Origin: CAZUGO01 sp964619935
GTDB taxonomy: Bacteria > Planctomycetota > Phycisphaerae > UBA1845 > CAIVHJ01
NCBI GenBank assembly: GCA_964619935.1
Contig: CAZUGO010000032.1
Span: 124,001-188,000 of the forward strand
Direction: 5' to 3'
Length of the DNA stretch: 64,000 nucleotides
A program made the position numbers and the translations under genes. Positions 23,507 through 31,242 of the stretch are shown in pieces. The notes below the pieces were generated by a model that saw only the letters and a list, made by a program, of their open reading frames with translations, was not told the DNA's origin and did not search any database. The first letter of the stretch is position 1. Each line of letters begins with the position of its first letter.

Positions 23507-23947
23507 ATGACCAAGCTCAAGCCACGGACGCGGGAAACATTGCGCGTCGGGGACAGCGGCACCTTCAGCAAGACCATCAGCGAACAGGATGTGTTCAGCT
23601 TCGCCCACATCTCGGGCGATTACAACCCGCTGCACATCGACGAAGAGTACGCTCGCCGCAGTGTGTTCGAGCATCGCGTGGCCCACGGCATCCTGACGGC
23701 GGGGATCATCTCCACCGTGCTGGGCAGCGAGATTCCGGGCGTGGGGACGATTTTTGTCGAGTTGCACATTCGATTCTTGAAGCCGGTGTACTTCGGGGAC
23801 ACGGTGAGTGCCATCGCCACGGTGACCGAAATCGTCAACCCCAAGCGGGTCCGGCTGATGGTCGCCTGCCAGAATGGGGCCGGCCAAGACGTGGCCATTG
23901 GTCACGCCGTGGTCGTGCCCCCGGCCAAGACGCTGCTGCTGGAATAG
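23507..23947 (+). CDS. MaoC-like (R)-specific enoyl-CoA hydratase
   Basis: 146 residues, single hot-dog domain. The catalytic motif is present: Asp and His in FAHISGDYNPLHIDEEYA, and the following serine region of the hydratase 2 family, then FEHRVAHGILTAGIISTVLG and YFGDTVSAIATVTEI. By family it hydrates 2-enoyl-CoA to (R)-3-hydroxyacyl-CoA (PhaJ-like), feeding PHA or fatty acid routes; phosphate acetyltransferase-linked forms also exist. Starts four bases after TerC with GGAG inside the TerC end, so probably co-transcribed. Confidence 0.9.
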   Translation: MTKLKPRTRETLRVGDSGTFSKTISEQDVFSFAHISGDYNPLHIDEEYARRSVFEHRVAHGILTAGIISTVLGSEIPGVGTIFVELHIRFLKPVYFGDTVSAIATVTEIVNPKRVRLMVACQNGAGQDVAIGHAVVVPPAKTLLLE

Positions 23948-24194
23948 GCGCCTGCTCCTGAGCGCCCCGTCGGGCGTGGTGGAGCCACCCGACGACTTGC
24001 GACGCTCCCTTCAGGAATCCGCGAAAGCGCACCAGGTGCTCCTCTTCATGAGCAAACAACCGCGGGCACTGGTCCTGCACGGGCAGCCGTCCTCGCGCTC
24101 ATCTGAAGGGTAGCGCCCGCTGGCGCATTCTCCAGAATGTCTGGATCAAAGGCGAATGGATGGCGGCCGTGCAGACGTCCAGAACCCACCCGTC

Positions 24195-26906
24195 CTACCC
24201 GGTGCTCTGCATGGCGGCGGCGATGCCGTTGATGCTCAGAAAAATGGTCAACTGCAGGGCCTCGCGGCTCGAGCGGTCGGCCTGGCGATAGCGGCGGAAC
24301 AGTTCGTGTTGGGTGAGATTCAGGACATCGGTGTACGGGTTGCGGGCCCGAATGGCCTGCTGGATCACCGGGTTGTTGTCCAAGAGTCGCTGCTGACCGG
24401 TGATTTGCAAGATGGCCGCTGCGGTTCGATGAAACTCCTCGGCAATCAGATGATGCAGCCGGTGGCCTTCGGCGTACTGGGCGGCGATCGGCAGACGGGC
24501 CCGAGCCATTTCCTGCTGGGCATTGTCGATCAAGGTCCGGAAAAAATCCCACTCGCGATAAAACGCCGCCAGCAACTCGGCTTGCTGGGCATCATCCCGG
24601 CGGAGCCGTTCGACGGCCGAGCCCAGACCGTACCAACCGGGGACGTTGTAGCGCATCTGGGTCCAAGCGAAGACCCACGGGATGGCCCGCACATCCTCAA
24701 AGGTGACGGCACCTGAGCGGCGCGACACCGGCCGCGAGGCGATCGGCAGGTCGGAGATGTGCTCAATGGACGAGACGTGGACGAACCAAGGCCAGAATTC
24801 GGGATCGTCGATCAGGCGGCGGTAGGTTTCCAAGGCGGTTCGAGCCAGTGATTCCATCACCGTGCGGCGTTGCGGGGATGGGTCCCCGGCCGCGCCTGCT
24901 GGCTGGCCGTGCTCGGCGGTGACCAGCAGCATGGCGCTGACGATCTGTTCCAGGTGGCGGTGGGCGATCGCCGGCAGGGCATAGCGGAAGGTAATGATCT
25001 CGCCCTGCTCGGTGAAGCGAATGCGTCCGTTGCGATTGTTTCGCGGTGCAGCCTGGATGGCCCGGTTCGCTCGGCCGCCGCCGCGGCCGACGGTTCCGCC
25101 GCGGCCGTGAAACAGCCGCAGATCCACCCGGTGCCGCTCGCAGACGTCCGCCAAGGCGTCCTGGGCCCGGTACAGGCTCCAGTTCGACATGCAATAGCCG
25201 CCATCCTTTCCGCTGTCCGAATAGCCAAGCATGATCTCCTGGAAGCGGCCTCGGCCGTCGAGGTGTTCACAGTACAGCGGATCGGCGAGCAATTCCTCCA
25301 GGAGCCGCGGGCAGTGCTCCAGGTCTTCGATGGTTTCGAACAGCGGGACCACATCAAGCGGAGCGCCGCTGTGGCCTTCACGCACCTGCCACAGGCCGGC
25401 CTGCCGGAGCAGCAACAACACCTCGAGCACGTGACTGACCCGCCGGGTCATGCTGATGATGTAGCCTCCGATGGCGGCCGGATCGACGGCGAGCCCGTTG
25501 CGGATCACCCCCAGAACGTCCATGACCTCGCGGGTGACCTCAGACCCGCTGCCGCCGTCCCCGGAGCGCGGCGCCAGCCGCAGGGCCTGGTGCAACACCG
25601 CGAGGCGCTCAGACTCCTCGGTGATCGCACCGTAGTGCCCGCACAACCCGCTGGTGCGCAGCAGGTCGTCCACAACCTCGGCGTGTACGCGACTGTGCTG
25701 GCGGATGTCCAGGGCGGCGGCGTGCATGCCAAAGGTGCGCGCCTGGACGATCATGTCCGCCAGCCGTCCGGTGCGGGCCACCGAGCCCATGCCGGCCTGC
25801 TCCAAGGCGTCGGCCAGCTCCTTGAGGTCACGGAGCAGCGCCTCGGCGGGGTAAGCGGCCGGCGTTCTTCGGGCGCGCCTCAGCATCAACTGCATCTGGC
25901 GGATGCGCGTGCGGAACGGTTCGACATCAGCGGCCGCGGTCGACGGCTGGGGTTCGTGGGTGCGGCGGTGGTCGCAAATGGTTTGAAGCAAGGGCTTGGC
26001 AATGACGGCTCGGCGGGTGGAGATAGACAACTCCTGATCCAGCTCGACCAGTTGCGCTTTGTGGATGGCATGGGCCGTGCGGCGCAGTTCGCCGAGCGCC
26101 CGGCGGGTGACTTCGGCGGTGACCCGAGGGTTGCCGTCGCGGTCGCCACCGATCCAAGTGCGATACTTGAGCGCCAGAGGCGGGGCTGCGGCCGTTTCGT
26201 AGTAGGTCTCGAAGGCCTCGCGCAGATCTCGATGCAGAACCGGAATTGCCGCGGCGATGGCGTGGCGCAGCATGTAGGTCCCTTCCTGGACTTCCTTGAG
26301 CACATGCGGCCGTTCCGTGCGAAACTCGTCGGTACCCAGCATCAAGATGATGGTGTTGAGGAGCTGCTCGCGGACGTGCCGCTCCTCGGTGGGTGTCAGT
26401 TGCCGCTGACTGCGATCGGTCAGGGCGACGGCGACGCGCTGCTGCTGCTGCAGGATGGTGCGTCGCCGGGCCTCCGTGGGATGGGCGGTGAGCGTCGGTT
26501 GGATGTCCAGCCGAGCGGTGAGCGTGCTCAATGCCTCCAGCGACAGACCCTGATGCTGCAGCCGGCCCACCGCCTGAGCGATCGATTCCGGCCGCGGTGC
26601 CGCCGCGGTGGCCTGCCGCTCGCGCTCGCGATTGATCCGGGCGATCTCCACCTGCTCGGCCTTGTTGGTCAGGTGAAAACGAATGGTCAGGGCCTTGAGC
26701 AACTCGTGAAGGTCGTCGCGGGTCTGGGCGGAGATGCGCTCGATGGCGCGCTCCCGCGCCGGAGGGTCCGGTTGATCCTGGGCTTGGCGGCAGGCCGCCA
26801 CCAGGTCGCGCATCAGGGTCAAGGTGCCGCTGCTGCCGCGCTGGATGAAGGCCTCGGCCAGCAGGGAGTCCAGAAGCTGGATGTCGCCGGACAGCGACGA
26901 AGACAT
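24195..26906 (-). CDS. ppc: Phosphoenolpyruvate carboxylase
   Basis: 903 residues from ATG 26904-26906, the normal size; the frame is open further upstream but that stretch is unlike the family. Catalytic His in TAHPTEARRR, GGDRDGNPRV, the catalytic lysine loop GYSDSGKDGG, the Arg-rich FHGRGGTVGRGGG, and the usual C-terminal ending in ...AAAMQSTG (family QNTG). It carboxylates PEP to oxaloacetate, replenishing the TCA cycle; isocitrate dehydrogenase lies at the right end of the window but is not linked. Stands alone, same strand as the helicase gene 245 bases upstream. Confidence 0.96.
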   Translation of the reverse strand: MSSSLSGDIQLLDSLLAEAFIQRGSSGTLTLMRDLVAACRQAQDQPDPPARERAIERISAQTRDDLHELLKALTIRFHLTNKAEQVEIARINRERERQATAAAPRPESIAQAVGRLQHQGLSLEALSTLTARLDIQPTLTAHPTEARRRTILQQQQRVAVALTDRSQRQLTPTEERHVREQLLNTIILMLGTDEFRTERPHVLKEVQEGTYMLRHAIAAAIPVLHRDLREAFETYYETAAAPPLALKYRTWIGGDRDGNPRVTAEVTRRALGELRRTAHAIHKAQLVELDQELSISTRRAVIAKPLLQTICDHRRTHEPQPSTAAADVEPFRTRIRQMQLMLRRARRTPAAYPAEALLRDLKELADALEQAGMGSVARTGRLADMIVQARTFGMHAAALDIRQHSRVHAEVVDDLLRTSGLCGHYGAITEESERLAVLHQALRLAPRSGDGGSGSEVTREVMDVLGVIRNGLAVDPAAIGGYIISMTRRVSHVLEVLLLLRQAGLWQVREGHSGAPLDVVPLFETIEDLEHCPRLLEELLADPLYCEHLDGRGRFQEIMLGYSDSGKDGGYCMSNWSLYRAQDALADVCERHRVDLRLFHGRGGTVGRGGGRANRAIQAAPRNNRNGRIRFTEQGEIITFRYALPAIAHRHLEQIVSAMLLVTAEHGQPAGAAGDPSPQRRTVMESLARTALETYRRLIDDPEFWPWFVHVSSIEHISDLPIASRPVSRRSGAVTFEDVRAIPWVFAWTQMRYNVPGWYGLGSAVERLRRDDAQQAELLAAFYREWDFFRTLIDNAQQEMARARLPIAAQYAEGHRLHHLIAEEFHRTAAAILQITGQQRLLDNNPVIQQAIRARNPYTDVLNLTQHELFRRYRQADRSSREALQLTIFLSINGIAAAMQSTG

Positions 26907-27151
26907 GGCGGCAAATCCATTCGGGTTGGGGCGGATCCAGCGCGGACCGCCCATGCGGCGACCGTTGGCCCATGATACCGGCGATCGCCCCGGCGGCAAC
27001 CACACTTCGGGCATGGACCCGCTCGTCTGGGATGCGCTCCATGAGGCGCTGGTATTCTGGGCGAAACCGTCAATGACACCATCTCCGGGCGTCTGACGCG
27101 GGCGGGGGGCGGGTCCGGGCGGGGGGTTTGGTGGGCCGGTTCGCTTCACCG

Positions 27152-29314
27152 CTACAGCATATCCTCGGCGCGATGTTCGGCCAGGAAGTGGTCGGTATAA
27201 CGGGGATCGACCTGCGTGCAGATCGTCGTGGTCTTCTCGCAAATGCGGGTGTAGTCGGGGTCGTCGCCGGAGAAGGTCTGAAATTCGCCGGCCAGAATGA
27301 CCAGTCGCAACAGGTGCCGCAGGATCAACCCTTCGTTCTTGACCAGTTCTCGATTGCCGACGTACTCGTAGAAATCGTCGGCGCTGTCGAATACCCCGCC
27401 GGCAATCCACTGGGATTGGACCTGAATGGATTCCGGTGAGCTGGCGGTGGCGTCGAACAGCAGCTTGAGCAGTTCCGGCAGGCTGAGCGGGTAGCGCCGC
27501 GGTTCGTCATCGTAGTAGGTCGGATCCTCGGGCACCAGCGGGCTGACCGGCCGGCCGCCGTCGTCCAGCACCACCAGACCCATCTGCAGCAGCCGCGGCA
27601 GCAACACGTCGCGCTGCAGCGGTCCTGGTTCCAGCTCGTAGGGTGGCTGAATCTTGCGGCGCAGCGCCGGCGGCAGCGGCAGGGCCGCCTCCAGGGTCTG
27701 CAGCTTCTCGGTGAAGCTGGCATAGCGCAGTTGCTCGGCGCTGAAGGCGGCAAACAGCGGGTTGACGCTCCGAAACCGCAACAACCCGTGGACGCGCGGG
27801 TCGAGTACCACGCGGTGGCCGTCCTCGCTGACCGTGAGATAGCCAAAGCCCTGCAGATTCTGGATCATGAAATCGAGTTCCTGCTGAAACTTCTCCAGGC
27901 GCGGCGGCGTATTAAAGCGGGTGCGGAGCAGTTCGCGGGTTTCCGCCAGGCGGCCGGTCTTGGTCAGCAGAAAGATCAGCACCGGATAGGGGATCATCGA
28001 CTGGCTGTACAGCTTGGCCGGGCCGGCCTGGATCAGGGTCTGGAACTGGCCTTCGGTCCAATAGGTCACGGTCTTGCGGCGGGACGGCTTCTTACGTTCC
28101 AGTTGCTTGCGGGCGCGCAGGATTCCCGGATCCTTGCTGCCGCGGTCGAGCTGGTCCATCTTCTGCTTCCACTTCCAGATCTTGACGTCGTCATCGTGGG
28201 CCAGGGCATAGATGTACCCGCGATCGTCAAACTGCGGTCGGCCGGCCCGCCCGAACATCTGGTGGGCCGCGGAGGCCGGGATCAGCTTCTTGTGATCCTT
28301 GGGGCCTTTGACCAGCGTGGAGATGACCACCGAACGGGCGGGCAGGTTGACACCGGCGGCCAGGGTCTCGGTGCACACCACGAAAGGCACCAGCTTCGCC
28401 AGAAACAGCCGCTCGATGATCTCCTTGTGCTTCGGGAGAATCCCGGCGTGGTGCACGCCGACGCCCCGGATCAACATCTGGCGTAGCTTGGGCCCGATGC
28501 CGTCCCCGAAGTCGTGTCCGTCCATGTGCTGCTCGATCTGGCTACGGGTGGCCGGGCTGATCAGGGACGTACCCTTGAGCCGCTCGGCGACTTCCCAGCA
28601 CTCATCGCGATTGAAACAGAACACCAGCGCCGGGCTGCGGTTCTGACCATCGTCGGCCGACACCAATCGGGGCAGCAGCTCGGTGAGCAGCTGGTCCGGC
28701 ACCCACACGAACTCCAGTGGAACCCGACGGTCGTTCGACCGCACCAGCCGCAGGTGGCGGCCGTGCTGGGCATTGAGCCAGTGGACGAATTCGAGGGCGT
28801 TGCCCACGGTGGCCGACAGCAGCATCAAGCGCACCGTCGCCGGCAGCAGCAGCAAGGTCAGCTCCCAGACAATGCCGCGCTCCGGATCGTTGAAATAGTG
28901 AAACTCGTCCATGACCACCGCCGCGGCGTCGCCCGCCTCGCCCGCCAGCACGTGATTCAGCAGAATCTCGGCGACCACCACGCGCACGGTGGCATCCGGA
29001 TTAACCCGCCGGTTGCCGGTGATCAGCCCCACGCGATCGCGAGGGAAGCCCCAGGATTCCACCCGCTCCTGGAACTCGCGGAACTTCTGGTCGGTCAGGG
29101 CGATGAGCGGTGTGGTGTAGTACAGCCGCCGGCCGGTGTGCAGGCTCTCAAAGATGGCGGCTTCGGCAACGAGCGTTTTTCCCATGCCGGTTGGGGCGCT
29201 GACCAGGACCCCGCTGTCGGACTCAAACCAGCTCAGCAGGGCCTCCTCCTGGAAGGGGTACAGGTCGATCTCCAGGGTATCGATGAACTGGTCACAGACG
29301 GCGCTGCGGTCCAT
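27152..29314 (-). CDS. Ski2-like DExH-box RNA/DNA helicase
   Basis: 720 residues from ATG 29312-29314. Superfamily 2 motifs in order: Walker A APTGMGKT, Ia TTPLIALTDQK, DEFH box (motif II), SAT motif LLSATVGN, motif IV area ALVFCFNRDE, TETLAAGVNLPARSVVIST, and motif VI QMFGRAGRPQFDDRG. The order and the GVNLPA and FGRAGR forms are characteristic of the Ski2/Mtr4/Hel308 group. The C-terminal 280 residues have no recognised accessory domain, only an all-alpha profile. Likely role is RNA turnover or processing. The gene is followed on the same strand by ppc. Confidence 0.9.
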   Translation of the reverse strand: MDRSAVCDQFIDTLEIDLYPFQEEALLSWFESDSGVLVSAPTGMGKTLVAEAAIFESLHTGRRLYYTTPLIALTDQKFREFQERVESWGFPRDRVGLITGNRRVNPDATVRVVVAEILLNHVLAGEAGDAAAVVMDEFHYFNDPERGIVWELTLLLLPATVRLMLLSATVGNALEFVHWLNAQHGRHLRLVRSNDRRVPLEFVWVPDQLLTELLPRLVSADDGQNRSPALVFCFNRDECWEVAERLKGTSLISPATRSQIEQHMDGHDFGDGIGPKLRQMLIRGVGVHHAGILPKHKEIIERLFLAKLVPFVVCTETLAAGVNLPARSVVISTLVKGPKDHKKLIPASAAHQMFGRAGRPQFDDRGYIYALAHDDDVKIWKWKQKMDQLDRGSKDPGILRARKQLERKKPSRRKTVTYWTEGQFQTLIQAGPAKLYSQSMIPYPVLIFLLTKTGRLAETRELLRTRFNTPPRLEKFQQELDFMIQNLQGFGYLTVSEDGHRVVLDPRVHGLLRFRSVNPLFAAFSAEQLRYASFTEKLQTLEAALPLPPALRRKIQPPYELEPGPLQRDVLLPRLLQMGLVVLDDGGRPVSPLVPEDPTYYDDEPRRYPLSLPELLKLLFDATASSPESIQVQSQWIAGGVFDSADDFYEYVGNRELVKNEGLILRHLLRLVILAGEFQTFSGDDPDYTRICEKTTTICTQVDPRYTDHFLAEHRAEDML

Positions 29315-29580
29315 GGCCCAACGGTAGTCCGATGTCCGGAAAAACGCAAACCGGTGCTGCCGTTCACCAGGCCGCCGGCGGCGGCCCTCCGCTGCCGTCG
29401 CGACCGGCACTGGCCAGGCTGATATCGCGACCGCCGTTGCGGCTTGCCGCGCCGCCGCCCGAGCCGCGCCCGCCGCCGGCGGCGAAATTCTCGAATTGAA
29501 TCCAGCCTCGCGGCAGAGTTTCCGATCACAAGGGAAGTGACCCGCGCGGCCCGGCGCCGGGCACCCAGGAGCACGCATCG

Positions 29581-29985
29581 ATGGCTAGCGCAATTGGCCC
29601 CATTGCTCATGATTTCGGCCCTCCGATTCCAGCGGACGACATTTCAGAGCAGGGTTGCTACGTGTGTCATTGGAGCGGCCACCTGCTGCGGGTCCTGGCG
29701 AATCGCGCCGGTAACGGCCAGACGCCCTTGGTCAGCGTCCTGGGCGATGAACCGCTGTTCGTCACCCGGATCAGCAGCAATCCGTTTTTGCCGTACCGCG
29801 AAGCCCGGCGATTGGCCGAAACCATTGTCGGCGGCCCGGCGAGGCGGCCGACCCCCCACGGCACCGCGGTGCCGGACGGCAGCCGCCCACGACCAAACCG
29901 CTCGACGGGAACGACGGCATCGGCCCGCCGGTCGGTCCGAACCCGGGCCGCCAGGAAGAAGACTCAATCCCGCAAGCGCGGGTGA
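29581..29985 (+). CDS. Small protein with GCYVCHWSGH motif and basic tail (twin 1)
   Basis: 134 residues, AGGAG site 9 bases before the ATG. The core, residues about 15-80, reads GCYVCHWSGHLLRV, then TPLVSVLGDEPLFVTRI and NPFLPYREAR, and matches the next gene. The last 45 residues are a disordered, strongly basic tail ending RKKTQSRKRG, which could bind nucleic acid. The CxxC..H spacing (YVCHWSGH) could coordinate metal but is not preserved in twin 2 (YVCNWSGH). No family recognised. The two lie 40 bases apart and are probably co-transcribed. Confidence 0.72.
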   Translation: MASAIGPIAHDFGPPIPADDISEQGCYVCHWSGHLLRVLANRAGNGQTPLVSVLGDEPLFVTRISSNPFLPYREARRLAETIVGGPARRPTPHGTAVPDGSRPRPNRSTGTTASARRSVRTRAARKKTQSRKRG

Positions 29986-30025
29986 GGTGTTTGATTCAAC
30001 CTTTTTTGTTATGGAGGACGATGAC

Positions 30026-30316
30026 ATGGCTCAGATGACCAACACCGGAACCACGGCACAGACCTACTGGGAGAACAAGGCGCAGGGACAGACCATGCCC
30101 TTTGAGTGCATCAACGAGCCGGGCGCCTACGTGTGCAACTGGAGCGGGCACCTGATTCGCGTGCCCCAGGACGCCGTGACCGCCGGCCGCAGCCCGCTGG
30201 TGACCATTTGCGGTCCGAACCAGTTGTTTGTGACCAAGATCTGCGACAATCCCTTTGTGCCGGTGACCAAAGCTCGGCTGCTGGCTTCGAACCACGATGT
30301 CGCGGTGAACTTCTAG
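30026..30316 (+). CDS. Small protein with GAYVCNWSGH motif (twin 2)
   Basis: 96 residues. ATG 30026 is chosen over the upstream ATG at 30011 because GGAGGA (30013-30018) lies 7 bases before it. The core GAYVCNWSGHLIRVP, SPLVTICGPNQLFVTKI and NPFVPVTKAR aligns without gaps to the preceding protein; the basic tail is absent. Predicted soluble, small beta-rich domain. A strong factor-independent terminator follows, suggesting abundant expression. Function unknown. Confidence 0.78.
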   Translation: MAQMTNTGTTAQTYWENKAQGQTMPFECINEPGAYVCNWSGHLIRVPQDAVTAGRSPLVTICGPNQLFVTKICDNPFVPVTKARLLASNHDVAVNF

Positions 30317-30380
30317 ATCACACGGCGGCCGCGTTCTGATTCCGCGGGGCCATCGGCCGCTGCGGATCGAGCGCATCAGC

Positions 30381-30428
30381 GGACCCGGGCACGGAATTCA
30401 TTCGGTGCCCGGGTCCGTCGTGTTTTTT
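30381..30428 (+). terminator. Rho-independent terminator after the twin small proteins
   Basis: A 12-bp perfect stem (30381-30392 with 30405-30416, GGACCCGGGCAC) and a 12-base loop, followed by GTCGTG and a run of six T at 30423-30428. Confidence 0.85.
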
Positions 30429-30567
30429 GTCGCGGAGCCTGAGGTGGCACGGTTTCGTTCTTGTGGCCCCAAGGGCAGGCGACGAGCCGCTGAGCAGGCG
30501 GGCGATCGCCCATGCCCACGCGCCCTATGAAGCCTGCCGTCCGCCGGCCCGGGCAGGACCGTGCGGC

Positions 30568-31035
30568 CTAGCCTTCCTGGTAGGGCTCCTCGGTCAAATC
30601 CTTTTCGAAAATGACCAGGTTGTCGTGGCCGTCGGCGTCCCAGCGCAGCCCGACGACGTCGTAGCCGGCTTTGATTGCCAGGTGCAGCATCGGCCGATGG
30701 CGGCTGTAGCACTCGAAGCGCACGGTGTGGTAGTCCTGGGCGGCAGCCCAATCGTGCAGCGCGGCCATCAACTGGGAGGCGACGCCCAACCGGCGCGCCG
30801 CCGGAAGCACCCCGCACAGCCATGCAAAGTAGGTCGACGGCTTCAACTCGAATCCGGTGGCAAAGCCGGCCGGTTTCTCGTCCAGTTGAGCCAGGAGCAC
30901 CACCGCGTGCTGGCGCCCCTCGAACCGGCGGCGGAAGAACGCTTCGGTTTTCGACGGGCGAAAGACTTCATTATACAACTCGGTGATGAGGGTCAGTTCC
31001 TCCGGCCCGATGATGGTGATTTCGGCGTCAGACAT
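30568..31035 (-). CDS. GNAT-family N-acetyltransferase
   Basis: 155 residues from ATG 31033-31035 with AAAGGAG five bases upstream. GNAT features: LTELYNEVF at the N-terminus, LCGVLPAARRLGVASQLMAAL providing the R/QxxGxA pyrophosphate loop, and a C-terminal strand with HLAIKAGYDVVG. No neighbours suggest a substrate. Expressed from its own promoter at 31104-31131. Confidence 0.82.
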   Translation of the reverse strand: MSDAEITIIGPEELTLITELYNEVFRPSKTEAFFRRRFEGRQHAVVLLAQLDEKPAGFATGFELKPSTYFAWLCGVLPAARRLGVASQLMAALHDWAAAQDYHTVRFECYSRHRPMLHLAIKAGYDVVGLRWDADGHDNLVIFEKDLTEEPYQEG

Positions 31036-31103
31036 CGTGCTCCTTTGGGCCGGCCCGCTGCCGGCGGGTCCGAGGTTCATGGGTCCGGCGAGCGTCGTCG
31101 GGC

Positions 31104-31131
31104 ATTATAGCCGCTTTTGAGCGGCGTCGAG
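31104..31131 (-). promoter_or_regulatory. Promoter with a palindrome filling the spacer
   Basis: A consensus TATAAT (minus strand, 31104-31109) is preceded by CTCGAC (31126-31131). The 16-base spacer is itself a perfect 6-4-6 palindrome (GCCGCT-CAAA-AGCGGC), an ideal position for a repressor or MerR-like activator. It serves the GNAT gene starting at 31035. Confidence 0.6.
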
Positions 31132-31242
31132 AGCCGCCGGCTCGCGGGTATCGACCCTGTCGCCCGAGCACCTCCGAACGGCGGCGTGCCCCAATGCGGC
31201 GGGATCGCGTAGACTGGGTGGGGCGAACGGAGGACCGTAGCC

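Noticed and set aside
24870..26975. A 701-codon open frame on the plus strand
   Set aside because: It runs antisense over PEP carboxylase, whose catalytic motifs are all present on the other strand. Its translation is Gly/Gln/Ala-rich with no motif.
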